Source of the DNA: Closterium sp. NIES-65 | Taxonomy: Eukaryota > Streptophyta > Zygnematophyceae > Desmidiales > Closteriaceae | Direction: 5' to 3' | Assembly (NCBI GenBank): GCA_948144175.1 | Contig: CANXME010002124.1 | Span: forward strand, 186,001-250,000 | Length of the DNA: 64,000 bases | Shown: positions 41,599 through 51,362 of the stretch, one piece after another | How the letters are laid out: the number at the start of each line of letters is the position of its first letter | Position numbering within the stretch: the stretch's first letter is position 1 | Notes under the pieces: generated by a model | What the model was told of the DNA's origin: nothing | What the model saw: only the letters and a program-made list of their open reading frames with translations | The model's database searches: none | Made by a program: the position numbers and the translations under genes

Positions 41599-44500
41599 GT
41601 TTGATAAGTCGATTTTTGAGTTGACTCAAAAAGTTGACTAAAAAATCATCGTCTTTCTCTCACTCCCACCCGTTCTCAAGTCAATTTCTCTCGTTCCAAC
41701 CCGTCGCCTCTCCATCAGGGGTCACCGCATTCTCTATGCCGTGGCAGGGTGTGGCAAACCCGTCATTTCAAGTCTGCTGCCTGTGCATCTCTCTGCCCCA
41801 TCCACACATTACGCTCTAACATTTGCCACACTCCCCACCCTTCCCCACCGTTCTCCACACTTCCGCAGGGGTCATCGCATTCACTATGCTGTGGCAGGGT
41901 GTGGCAAACCCGTCATCCTTGTGCATGGCTTTGGTATGCTCTCGGACCCCCCTCTTTCGAGGTGAATCTAGATGTACTCGTATCACAACAAACAGGAATG
42001 CGTGCATCGTTACACTACAGCATGACAAAAAATGACGCTGCCTACTCATGCACCGCTTAGGATAAGCGATGTAGTGTGAGCGGATCTGGATGAGTACGGC
42101 CTAAGGCCGTGCAAGGTGATATGGGGCTCCTGATAAAGATCACCTTGCACGGCCATGGGCCGTACTCATCCAGTTTCGCCCACACTGCATCGCCTATTCT
42201 AAGCGGTGCATGAGGAGGCAGCGCCATTTTCTGTCACACTGCAACGACGGCTCTTAGATCCTGCTTTCAAACAGCCAGCACTTTCAGTTGCTTGTCCTTC
42301 CCACCCCTTTTCCAACCCTCTTCTTCCCCTCTCCCTCTTGCTCCTCCTCCCAACACTACAGGAGGTAGTGCAGGGCACTTTCGCAACCTTATAGCCCATC
42401 TCGCAGTCCACCATAAGGTGTACGCCGTCGACCAGCTCGGGATCATGTAGTGCCATTGCTGACATGTTCCTCACCCCCTTCATTGACTTTGTCCTTCACC
42501 CTCTTCCTCTCTTCGTTCTTCCTATCTGCACTTTCCCCCCTCCTCTCTCCCCTCCCCCCCTGGCACCCCTCGTCCTGCTTTCTCCAATTACCACAGGAGG
42601 CAGTGCAGGGCACTTCCGCAACCTTATAGCGCATCTCGCAGACCACCATAAGGTGTATGCTGTGGACCTCTTGGGATTCGGGGACTCTGACAAGCCGGGT
42701 GGCATCGAGTATGGACCCGAGCTGTGGGCTGACATCATCAACGGTAGGTGCTGACATCATCAACGGTAGGTGCTGACATCATCAACGGTAGGTGCTGACA
42801 TCATGGTCATCATCTTGCAGACCACCATAAGGTGTATGCCTGGGCTTTGGGGACTCTGACAAAGCCGGGCGGCATTGAGTATGGACCTGAGCTCTGGGCT
42901 GACATCATCAACAGTAGGTGCTGACATCATCAACGGTGGGTGCTGAGCTGACAACATAAACGTGAGGGTCTATCACAATCAACGCAGGTGCTGGCGTGCA
43001 GTGCATCATCCACAGTAGTGGTTGGGCATCACCAGCATCTGCCAGATCACCAGCATCTGCCAGATCACCAGCATCTGCCAGATCACCAGCGTCTGGCAGA
43101 TCACCAGCGTCTGGCAGATCACCAGCCTCTGGCAGATCACCAGCATCTGCCAGATCACCAGCGTCTGGCAGATCACCAGCGTCTGGCAGATCACCAGCGT
43201 CTGGCAGATCACCAGCGTCTGGCAGATCACCAGCGTCTGGCAGATCACCAGCGTCTGGCAGATCACCAGCGTCTGGCAGATCACCAGCGTCTGGCAGATC
43301 ACCAGCGTCTGGCAGATCACCAGCATCTGCCAGATCACCAGCATCTGCCAGATCACCAGCATCTGCCAGATCACCAGCATCTGCCAGATCACCAGCATCT
43401 GCCAGATCACCAGCATCTGCCAGATCACCAGCGTCTGGCAGATCCCCAGCATCTGGCAGATCACCATAAGGTGTACACCGTTGATCGGCTAGGGTTTGGC
43501 GACTCTGACAAGCCGGGCGGCATCGAGTACGGGTCAGAGCTCTGGGCTGACATCATCAACGGTAGGTGCTGACATCATCAACGGTAGGTGCTGTCATCAT
43601 CGACAGTGGGTGCTGACATCATCATCATCATCATCATCATCTTGCAGACTACCATAAGGTGTATCCTGTTGACTTTGTTGACCGGCTAGGGTTTGGCGAC
43701 TCTGACAAGCCGGGCGGCATCGAGTACAGGCCTGAGCTCTGGGCTGACATCATCAACGGTAGGTGCTGACATCATCAATGGTAGGTGCTGACATTATCAA
43801 GGTAGGTGCTGACATCATCAAGGTAGGTGCTGACATCATCAACTGCAGGTGCTGACACTGTCTTTCCAGTCACAGCCCCCTCCTCTTTCTCCTTCCTCTC
43901 CTCACTCTCGTTTCTCACCTACCTCACCCCTCTCACCTCTCTCAGTGCTGCTCCTTGCTCTCCCTGCTTTCCCCCATGTCCACCCCGCATCACCCCCCTC
44001 CCTCCTACCTACAGATTTCATGCTCGAGTTTTCACGGACGAGCCTGCTGCAGTGCTGATTGGCGATTCCTAGGCTCCCTCACCTCGCTCACTGCTGCCGC
44101 TTCCCGTTCCTGCCCCGCTTCCAACCCTTTTCTTGCCCATGGCCCCCCATTCACTCACAGATTTCATGCTCGAGTTCACGGACGAGCCTGCTGTGCTGAT
44201 AGGCAACTCTATCTGCTCTCTCACCTCACTCATTGCTCTCTCACTGCTGTTCCCTGCTCCCCTCACTCCTTCGCCCCCCTCCCTCCTACCTACAGATTTC
44301 ATGCTCGAGTTCACGGACGAGCCTACAGTGCTTATAGGCAATTCCATCGGCTCCCGCACCTCCCTCACTGCTGCCACCTCCTTCCTTCCTACCCCCCATA
44401 CTGACCCCCCCCCCCCCCCCCCCCCCCCGCCCCCCCCCTGTGCAGACTTCATGCTCGAGTTCACTGATGAACCCGCCGTGCTCATTGGCAACTCCATTGG

Positions 44501-47500
44501 CTCCCTCACCTCCCTCACTGCTGCTGCCTCCTCTGCTGCGCCTCTCTCGCTCTCAGACGGGGAGGGGCAGAGCGAAGGCGAGGGGGAGGGGAGCATTGTG
44601 CGGAGGGCAGAGAAGGGGAAGATCAGGTGAGTGATGTTTGCTTGTTTTTTGCGTCTCAATGCTTGGTGTGTTTAATCCTTTTAAACTCTATTTTTTTACA
44701 GTTGCCAGTAAAAAAAAAATAGAGAATGGATGAAAAGAACCTTTTTTTATAATATACAGATGCAAATTGGCTCACATAAAAGGGCACTCTGGTTGAGTAT
44801 TCTCAGCTGCTCTTTTAAACTGTCATGTGTAAAACCTGTCCCGTGTACTCCAGGGGTTTGGTGGTGCTGAACGTGGCTGGAGTCATGAACAGGAAGGGGC
44901 TGATGCGCGATGATGCGCTCCAGGTTAGCTGGTCGCAGCCAAGTAGCATCAAGTAGCAGCATGCGTCTCATCGTCTTCCCTTTCTCCTCCCCCCTTCTCC
45001 CTTCCCCCGTCGCTCACTCCACCCCCCCAGGGGTCTGGTGCTGCTGAACGTGGCGGGAGCAATGAACAGGAAGGGGCTGATGCGAGATGATGCGGTGCTG
45101 ACAGCGCTGTCTTGGTCCAGTAACCATGCTTTTTCGTTTTTCGTATACCCTTCCTTGCCCCGTTCCATTAGGGGTCTGGTGCTGCTGAACGTGGCGGGAG
45201 CAATGAACAGGAAGGGGCTGATGCGAGATGATGCGGTGCTGACAGCGCTGTCTTGGTCCAGTAACCATGCTTTTTCGTTTTTCGTATACCCTTCCTTGCC
45301 CCGTTCCATTAGGGGTCTGGTGCTGCTGAACGTGGCGGGAGCAATGAACAGGAAGGGGCTGATGCGGGACGATGCTGTGCTGACAGCGCTGTCGCCCATG
45401 TTTGTGGCCATTGAGTATCTGCTGCAGAAACCCAAAATTGCCTCATTTCTCTTTGAGCGGTGAGTGTGTTGATTTGGATGTGAGTGGAATACAGTCCAAG
45501 CTATGTTTATTATGTCTATGTTTTGTTGTCTATAGCTGTTCTTTCATGTCTTTTCTAATCATATCCTCGTTATTGCAGGTTTCGCAACAAGGCCAATGTG
45601 CGCAAGATACTCAGTGAGCAGGTGTACCGAGACGGCTCACAAGTCTGCGATCGGCTGGTAAGTGCTGGCCTTACCCATTTTTCCTGTTTTTTTTTTCCAT
45701 GGGATTGAGGGTACATTCCTGTGTCATCATTTGTGTCTCAATCCCCTTTTCCCGAGTCGCGTCGAAACATTTTGTCAATCTCGCATCACAAAAAATGAAT
45801 GTATCGCGAAACTAGGCAACTAGGCGAAACGCACAGTTGGGTTCATTTGATTGGGTGACACAAATGATTGTACACCCGTTTCTTCAACCGCTTGGCTGGG
45901 GTGTGCTATCGACGCGCGGGATTGTTTCCCGCGCGAAATTGGCATTGCAGGCTGTCCAGGTGCATTGACGTTTCGAACCGCGCGCGATTTTTTAACAATG
46001 ATGAGTCGGTTCACAATTCGTTGGCGACGTCAGCGCATTTCACGCTGACCAATAAAAAATGCAGTAATGGTCGCTGAAGGGCGACTCGCATTTGGGACGC
46101 ACTACAGTTTATGTTGTTTTTAGGTGTCACAAAGCGATTGAGAGATTTGTGTCGACACAGGAATGTACCCTGAGTCTATTTATGTTCAACATTACACCAT
46201 GCTTTCTTCTTTTTTGCATCAGATTGATTCCTCTTCATGTTTTTTATTTTCCTCAAAACTTTCCCCAGGTGGACATTCTGTACGAGCCATCCACCCATGA
46301 CGGTGCTCTAGACGTCTTTGTCAAGGTCTTCACCGGCGATCCAGGTCAGCATTGGGAGGGTTCAGGTCAGCATTGGGAGGGTTCAGGTCAGCATTGGGAG
46401 GGACCAGGTCAGCATTGGGAGGGACCAGGTCAGCATTGGGAGGGACCAGGTCAGCATTGGGAGGGACCAGGTTAGCATTGGGAGGGACCAGGTCAGCATT
46501 GGGACGGTCCAAATCAGTATGCTGCTGCTTCACCATGCTACCCTCTCTTTCTGCCTTCTCATTTTGCCTCAGTATTACCACTAGCTTCCTCTTGTCCTTC
46601 CTACCCTGTCCACATTCCGCCAACCGGAGGAGCTAGTGTATGTGCCCATGCTCGTGCTGTGCTGCTGGTGCTGCTGTAGATGTGCAGCTGATTCGCCACC
46701 CTCTCCTCCCACCCTCTCTTCCTACGCTTTCTTCCTACCCTCCCCCGTCCACAGGTCGCCATCCAGAGGAGCTGGTGGAGATGGTGGATGTGCCCATGCT
46801 CGTGCTGTTCGTGTTTCCGGTGCTGCTTGTGCTGCCTGGCTATGCAGCTGAATTACTGTCCTTTCTTCTCCCTACCCTGTCCACAGGTCCCCATCCAGAG
46901 GAGCTGGTGGAGATGGTGGATGTGCCCATGCTCGTGCTGTGGGGGGACAAGGACCCCTGGACGCCCATCGATGGCAAGGTGTGTTGTGATGGGTGTTGTG
47001 CGGTGCTGTGCGGAGCATGTCGGTGCGCTTCTGTGTTTCGGATGTGCCCATGCTCGTGCTGGGGGTGACAAGGACCCTTGGACGCCCATTGATGGCAAGG
47101 TGTGTTGCAAGGGGTGGGGTGTGGGTGCTGTGCGGTACTCTGCGGTGCATGTCGTTGGATGTGAGTAAGCTTATGATGTGCCCATGCTCGTGCTGTGGGG
47201 GGACAAGGACCCCTGGACGCCCATCGATGGCAAGGTGTGTTGCAAGGGGTGGGGCGTGGGTGCTGTGCGGTGCTCTGCGGTGCATGTCGGTGCATGTCGG
47301 TGCGGTTATGATGTGCCCATGCTGGTGTTGTTGGGGGACAAGGACCGCTGGACGCCCATCAATGGCAAGGTGCGTGCTTTGAATGGCGATGTTGATTATG
47401 TCTGGAGCGTTTGTGTTGAGTGGCAGTGCGTTGAGAATGCATGATGAGCTTTAGCAGCTGGATGCACTTAGTGATACCGTAAGATATGTTTCCGTATCCT

Positions 47501-47677
47501 GTGCTTGGCCAGGTGGCTCTGCTGTTTAAGCGATTAGAGGAGCAAAGGGGAAATGACAAGGTGGCAGTGGTACCGCTCCCAGATGTTGGTCATTGCCCGC
47601 ATGATGACAGGCCTGAGATTGCTGCCTCCCATATTTTGCCATGGCTTGAGAAACTGGACGGTGATGGTTCAGAGTAG
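39767..47677 (+). CDS. Chloroplast alpha/beta hydrolase (pheophytinase-like subfamily)
   Basis: Eleven exons: 39767-40155, 40428-40463, 40813-41022, 41869-41933, 42597-42743, 44446-44626, 45313-45459, 45579-45657, 46269-46344, 46887-46978, 47513-47677. All are GT/AG, phases are consistent, and the product is 528 residues. It has a Ser/Ala/Arg-rich transit peptide, oxyanion-hole motif ILVHGFG, YAVDLLGFGDSDKP, nucleophile elbow GNSIGS, catalytic Asp region LWGDKDPWTP and catalytic His in VGHCPHDDRP. The set matches plant plastid hydrolases related to pheophytinase, including the At5g38520-like branch whose substrate is, to my knowledge, unsettled. Chlorophyll-ester cleavage is possible but not shown. 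Almost every intron contains copies of the adjoining exon; the chosen copies are those with both splice sites and correct phase. Confidence 0.88.
40361..40386. repeat. Imperfect palindrome GAGTGAC-ATTTGAG-TCACTC
   Basis: 40364-40383. The segment CACTTCCT..ACC..TGTTCATC lies on both sides (about 40320 and 40392). A degenerate member of the palindrome family, in hydrolase intron 1. Confidence 0.55.
40480..40622. repeat. (GGGAT)n microsatellite
   Basis: About 25 units of TGGGA/TGGCA in hydrolase intron 2. Spurious GWDGM-type frames arise here. Confidence 0.97.
41085..41385 (+). repeat. Two echoes of hydrolase exon 3 (3' half plus donor)
   Basis: GTGGTGGAGGCGGAGAGGGG through CTCGTGGATGTGGAGGTGAG at about 41085-41202 and 41270-41383, following the real exon end at 41022. 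Frame VVVEAERGVAVRDLVAAVHG stays open in each; including one more copy would break the phase into exon 4 or lengthen the protein. Confidence 0.9.
41490..41695. repeat. (CT)n with palindrome TTTTTGAGTTGACTCAAAAA
   Basis: CT array 41521-41595, palindrome 41613-41632 (centre TTGA). The segment TCTCA(T/C)T(T/C)CCACCC.TTCTC..GTCAAT..CTCT lies on both sides (about 41496 and 41656), so the array lies inside a palindrome-split duplication. Confidence 0.75.
41719..41768 (+). repeat. Echo of hydrolase exon 4
   Basis: GGGGTCACCGCATTCTCTATGCCGTGGCAGGGTGTGGCAAACCCGTCAT precedes the true exon (41869) by about 150 bp. It lacks the LVHGFG end and its donor. Confidence 0.85.
42005..42248. mobile_element. Hairpin MITE-like element in hydrolase intron
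   Basis: Two arms of about 110 bp (about 42008-42118 and 42136-42245) are inverted copies. They include CTGGATGAGTACGGCC, GGCCGTGCAAGGTGAT and CATGCACCGCTTAG blocks, around an 18-bp loop. Ends GTTACACTA / CACTGCAAC are imperfect, and I see no clear target duplication. No coding capacity. The RNA would fold into a near-continuous hairpin, a possible small-RNA source. Confidence 0.75.
42355..42445 (+). repeat. Echo of hydrolase exon 5 start
   Basis: ACAGGAGGTAGTGCAGGGCACTTTCGCAACCTTATAG... CATAAGGTGTACGCCGTCGACC, ahead of the full exon at 42597. It ends abruptly without a donor. Confidence 0.85.
42744..43850 (+). repeat. Echoes of hydrolase exon 5 end and its donor
   Basis: GACCACCATAAGGTGTA..GGCGACTCTGACAAGCCGGG..GACATCATCAACGGTAGGTGCTG recurs at about 42822-42915, 43466-43564 and 43660-43760. 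The donor piece CATCATCAACGGTAGGTGCTGA alone recurs more than ten times. Some copies have single-base changes (for example GACAAAGCCGGG). Confidence 0.9.
43028..43465. repeat. 18-bp minisatellite from an exon-5 acceptor
   Basis: About 24 units of CAGATCACCAGC(A/G)TCTG(C/G)C. The last unit runs straight into CAGATCACCATAAGGTGTACACC, which is an exon-5 echo. Two unit types (CATCTGCCAG and CGTCTGGCAG) occur in blocks. Confidence 0.95.
44013..44350 (+). repeat. Three echoes of hydrolase exon 6 start
   Basis: Acceptor plus ATTTCATGCTCGAGTTCACGGACGAGCCTGC and GTGCTGAT(A/T)GGC at about 44013, 44158 and 44294, before the full exon 44446-44626. The first has an inserted T. Confidence 0.9.
44683..44725. 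repeat. AT-rich hairpin in hydrolase intron 6
   Basis: CTCTATTTTTTTAC-AGTTGCCA-GTAAAAAAAAAATAGAG, a 14-base stem. Its sequence is unrelated to the TTTTGAG family. Confidence 0.75.
44854..45305 (+). repeat. Three echoes of hydrolase exon 7
   Basis: GGGTCTGGTGCTGCTGAACGTGGC...GGGGCTGATGCGAGATGATG occurs at about 44854, 45031 and 45172, before the full exon at 45313. The 45031 and 45172 units, with the intervening CTTGGTCCAGTAACCATGC..CCGTTCCATTAG, are identical 141-bp repeats by eye. Confidence 0.92.
45660..46268. other. Long hydrolase intron 8
   Basis: About 600 bp, AT-richer, without exon echoes, palindromes or recognisable genes. It ends in the acceptor TTTCCCCAG. Confidence 0.6.
46344..46511 (+). 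repeat. 21-bp minisatellite made of a 5' splice site
   Basis: Eight units of GGTCAGCATTGGGAGGGACCA; the first begins at the exon 9 / intron junction (CCAG|GTCAGC). Each unit therefore carries a potential donor CAG|GTCAGC. Confidence 0.95.
46616..47372 (+). repeat. Echoes of hydrolase exon 10
   Basis: GAGGAGCTGGTGGAGATGGTGGATGTGCCC-type copies lie before the exon (about 46623 and 46757). ATGTGCCCATGCTCGTGCTG..GACAAGGACCCCTGGACGCC..GATGGCAAGGTGTG copies lie after it (about 47041-47102, 47177-47238, 47309-47372). The exon used is 46887-46978. Confidence 0.92.
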
Positions 47678-48060
47678 ACAAAAGAAAGACAGAATGTAAC
47701 TGTTTTGTTGCTACCTATTGAATTGATCGGTATCTCTGGTGCAGTTTCATTGATAAATAGAAAGGACAATAGGATAAATAAGGTTGCTTGCACTGCTTTT
47801 CAGGTGTAGCACAATTAAATTCTTGGACTGAATCTTGTCCAACAATTTCTTCATGACAGTACCCTGGCATAATCAGGGCTCTGCTATGAGGTTTTAAAAC
47901 TACTGTAGGTTCCCAGGAATACAGCTTCACAAGCTTGTGACAGAACCAACTTTTACTCCAACAGATTCTATGCAGCAGAAGATCTGTGAAATCACAAACC
48001 CCTCTAACGCAGCCTACTAAAGAACCATCGATAACTTAAAACCTCAGCCTACTAGTTCCT
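47678..48060. other. Convergent 3' region between hydrolase and ZIP copy 1
   Basis: 3' ends of both genes. From about 47850 rightward the sequence is an inverted match to the 3' flank of ZIP copy 2 (52817-53000). Confidence 0.6.
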
Positions 48061-49535
48061 TTAGTGCCACAGCTGAAGCAGTGCATTGGTCATCACACCA
48101 AGGCCTGCAACAAACCACTTGGCAAAAACCAACCACCCGGCGTCATTGGGTCCTGGCTTCATTCCCTTGGCGAGAAGATGGCCAAGAGCGATAAAGATGA
48201 AGACACCAGCAGCCATGCCATTTCCGAAACCCTTGATCCACTCCCTTGCCACCTTGCCGCTGGCGGAGTCAAGAGCCAGGCCAATAGCAATGCCAGTAGG
48301 AGCAACAAGGGAAGCCCCTAAGGCATAATAGAAGTGGTTGAGACCACTGCGGCGTGTGTCCTGTACACGAAGAGTGACACCAAGGGCCATGCCCTCGAAA
48401 AACTGCCAACACACAGAAGAATCAAAAGTTAATTTCTTACTCGCACCTAGCATGCGGAATTTCGAGTGAATGTGTCATGATTTAGTACTTTTGAGCTACC
48501 AACTTTCACGTCCCAACTTACCTCATTCACACCGATTTGTGCAGTCATGGACCAGACTTTGGAGACAGTCTGTGCAAGTCCGACAGCAATGCCCTCAAAG
48601 AAAGCATGGAAGCAGAGGCCGAAGAGCACGAGGATGACATCGACAATGGTGAGAGCCTGAATGTCAACCTTGACAACAGCAGTCTCAGCATCTGCATCAA
48701 CCACCTTCTTCTCTCCAACTCCCATTGCGCCAGCAATGGTGGGTCCCAGTTCGTCCTCCTGCAAACATAAAACGAGCGTTCAGCGAATCAAGAATCCAAA
48801 AACCACGGCATGTGACACGCAGACATTGAGTATTCCAAGACTTCACTTGCAATGAGGACTGTATTGGAAATGACGCTTACGTTATCATCGAGAGAGCCCG
48901 TGCGCTTTATCCACACAGACTTGACGATGAGGTCGCACACCCACGTCAGGTAAATACCCATCACGATGACAAGCATGCCGTACGGATAGTCTGCAACAGA
49001 AAACAACTAAGTGCTTCTTAGTTCAGAGCCTCTTGTGACAAGTGATTGATAATTCTAGAAGAAAATACGGTTCCGTTCAAAATATACGGATAGCGGCGCA
49101 CTCACCGTCTCCTGCCAGCTCCTCGAACTCCTCGAACGTCTCCACAGCGAGGTATAGGAGGGACATGCCGATGAAGAGGCCAGTGGAGAAGAGAATACCG
49201 AACTTGAGAAACAGCGGGTGCACGGGGATGAAGTACGGAACCCACACGCCCAAGAAACTGCACGCGAAAAAGACGAAGATGGCGCCGGCCTTGTTGGCAT
49301 TGAGAGTCTTGGTGTCATCAGGTTGCTGTCAAGCGCAACGATAAGGCAAAAAGGAAGAAGAAGCACATACGACGAACGTTAGGCCGCTTGTCGATCCACA
49401 ACTGTCAAAAACTGGACGGAAGACATGAGTCGAAAAGCTTACTTCGTTTGGGTCGGATTTAGGCGTGGCAAACGCGACGGAAGCAAAGGCTGCGACGCAA
49501 ACGAGAACGAGCAGAAGTCTCTTCCAGGAAGCCAT
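48061..49535 (-). CDS. ZIP-family metal transporter, copy 1
   Basis: Exons 49443-49535, 49106-49325, 48881-48990, 48522-48758, 48061-48402 give 333 residues. The start MASWKRLLLVLVCVAAFASV is a signal peptide ending near ATPKSDPNE. About eight membrane spans follow. The histidine/glutamate metal-site motifs HAFFEGIAVGLAQ (span IV) and FFEGMALGV (span V) identify a ZIP (Zrt/Irt-like) transporter moving Zn, Fe or related divalent ions into the cytosol. The loop between spans III and IV is short and lacks the usual His cluster. The gene is divergent from copy 2. Confidence 0.9.
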
Positions 49536-49559
49536 GGCTGACTGGTGCTTGTGAAGGTG

Positions 49560-51350
49560 GCTAAGACGAGTCGGAAGGAATGAGGAGGGTCGTGAGAGTT
49601 GAGCGGAGAATGAAATCAAGGCGAAAGGGGTGAGAATGGTTTCGTTCTAACGATAAACAGTTAGGAGTAGCAGATATAAAATCTGCAGGTAGATGCAAGT
49701 CTGACCAAATGGCGCTTCTTTTGTATCACAACAGAGGGGACTAGGGTCGGCGCGCAGGGGGTCAGAAGGTCTCTCTCTCATCCCGCATACTTTGGCGGCC
49801 GATGTAGGATATAGGGGAGGTTGCATTCGGTGTGGATTACTACTTCTGAACGCAAGGCTGTCCAAGAGGATTGGTGACATGGCTGCATTGCTGGAGATAA
49901 TTGGCGATTGCCTTTCCTGGAGCGCGTCCACTCTACTCGACGAGCTTGCTGGATGTTATTGCTTGGGAACTCTAGCGCTGCAGTCACGCTGTAAGAACGT
50001 GTAGAAGGCATGGATCAAATGTGGGTCACTTCAACTGGGTGCAGTGCTGCTGACGAGGCAGGTGGAAGCTTAGGTTCAGTTGAGACAAGACCGAAAAGTC
50101 CGAAAGGTATGAGAGGTGGAAACCCGGATGCGCAATGGTGTAAAGCGGTGGAAACCTCAAACCGCGTCAAGCGAACACTTCAAGAGAAGGTATGAACCGC
50201 GCCCGGAAAGCTTTGATCGGACCTCGTATTTGGAAACCTGGCTGGCGGCGTCAAATGTTGTGTAGGAATCGTTGGTCAGGTCTGGCTCTCCACTCCAACG
50301 CACCCCACCACTTCAGTATGACTTTACTCATCTCACCCCACAGCACCCCATTACACCCCCAATCCCTTTTCAAACCAGACCTCAAATCTCCCACAACACT
50401 ACCACCACCTCCTACTAAACGGATTCCTACATAACACAGGAAACGACAGAACCGTAGCAAACCTGTGATTCTCACTCCCGAGCCGAACATCTCCAAGCTT
50501 CCATGACTTCCGAACCTGACCGAGCATGAGCTGGCGTTGTCGAGTGCTGCTGACTCTGGCGTTATCTTAAAGGAGCGCGTTCGAGGTGTGCTCGCCTCGT
50601 TTCTCAGCGGTGACTTGTCCCAAGAAGCTGTTTTCCTTTCGATGACGTGCTAAGCCACTTTAGTTAGCCGTGTTCTTTCCACGTTTTTGCGGCGTGATCC
50701 CCTCCCTTACTAGTTCGCAGTGTTCTTCCACGTATCTCCATCATGGCGTTGCACTCATTCCTGCAGCCTTTCGTTCGGACTGGGTGGCAGAGAACCAAAC
50801 AGAACAGACCTCCCCCAGATGCCGAATTTCCGGTCGTGTCTGAACCTACGCTTCTGACTGCCTCGTCAGCGTTACAACCAGATGAAATAACCCTCTCGTC
50901 AAATCCATGCCTTCTCCACGCTCTTTCGGCATGATGAGATGAAGCGGAGCAGCAAGCTCATGGACTTTTAGAGAGTCAATGTAATCCAGGAAAGACAGTC
51001 GCCGATTATCGCCAGCGATGCAGCCATGTCACCACCCGCGATCGCGGGCTTGCATTCGGAACTGGTAGTAATGCAACCTCCCCTATACCCTACTCCTACC
51101 GCCATTTTTTTTTCTTCTCAACGAGAGAGAGAGAACGAGGGAGCGGGACCTTCTCGGACCCCCTGAACTATTCTAGTGCCTTCTTTCGTGGTACAAAAGC
51201 AGCGCCATTCGGTTAATTGCGCTTGTGTATGCTGATTCCATATTTCACGTTAGGACTCCATCGTCACTCCATTCTCCTGGACTACACATTCCGCTCCGCT
51301 CTCTCGCGCTTTTCGTTCCTACCGACTCGCCTTAGCCGCCTTGACGATCA
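49560..51350. promoter_or_regulatory. Divergent promoter region of the ZIP pair
   Basis: About 1.8 kb between the two start codons. The outer parts are inverted homologues (for example GGTTGCATT..GTAG.A.T.. near 49822 and its counterpart near 51070) and the centre (49930-50970) is unique. A GA-rich stretch, GAGAGAGAGAGAACGAGGGAG, lies near 51125. No extra gene recognised. Confidence 0.5.
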
Positions 51351-51362
51351 CCCCAGCCGACA

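Noticed and set aside
42760..42957. Antisense frames reading MMSAPTVDDVS repeats
   Set aside because: They are the reverse of repeated donor segments of hydrolase exon 5.
43028..43465. CRISPR-like array of short repeats
   Set aside because: Units are contiguous 18-bp tandem repeats without unique spacers, in an intron of a eukaryotic gene.
44854..45112. Additional hydrolase exons or an alternative gene
   Set aside because: The copies lack a donor at the right place or would shift phase; treated as exon echoes.
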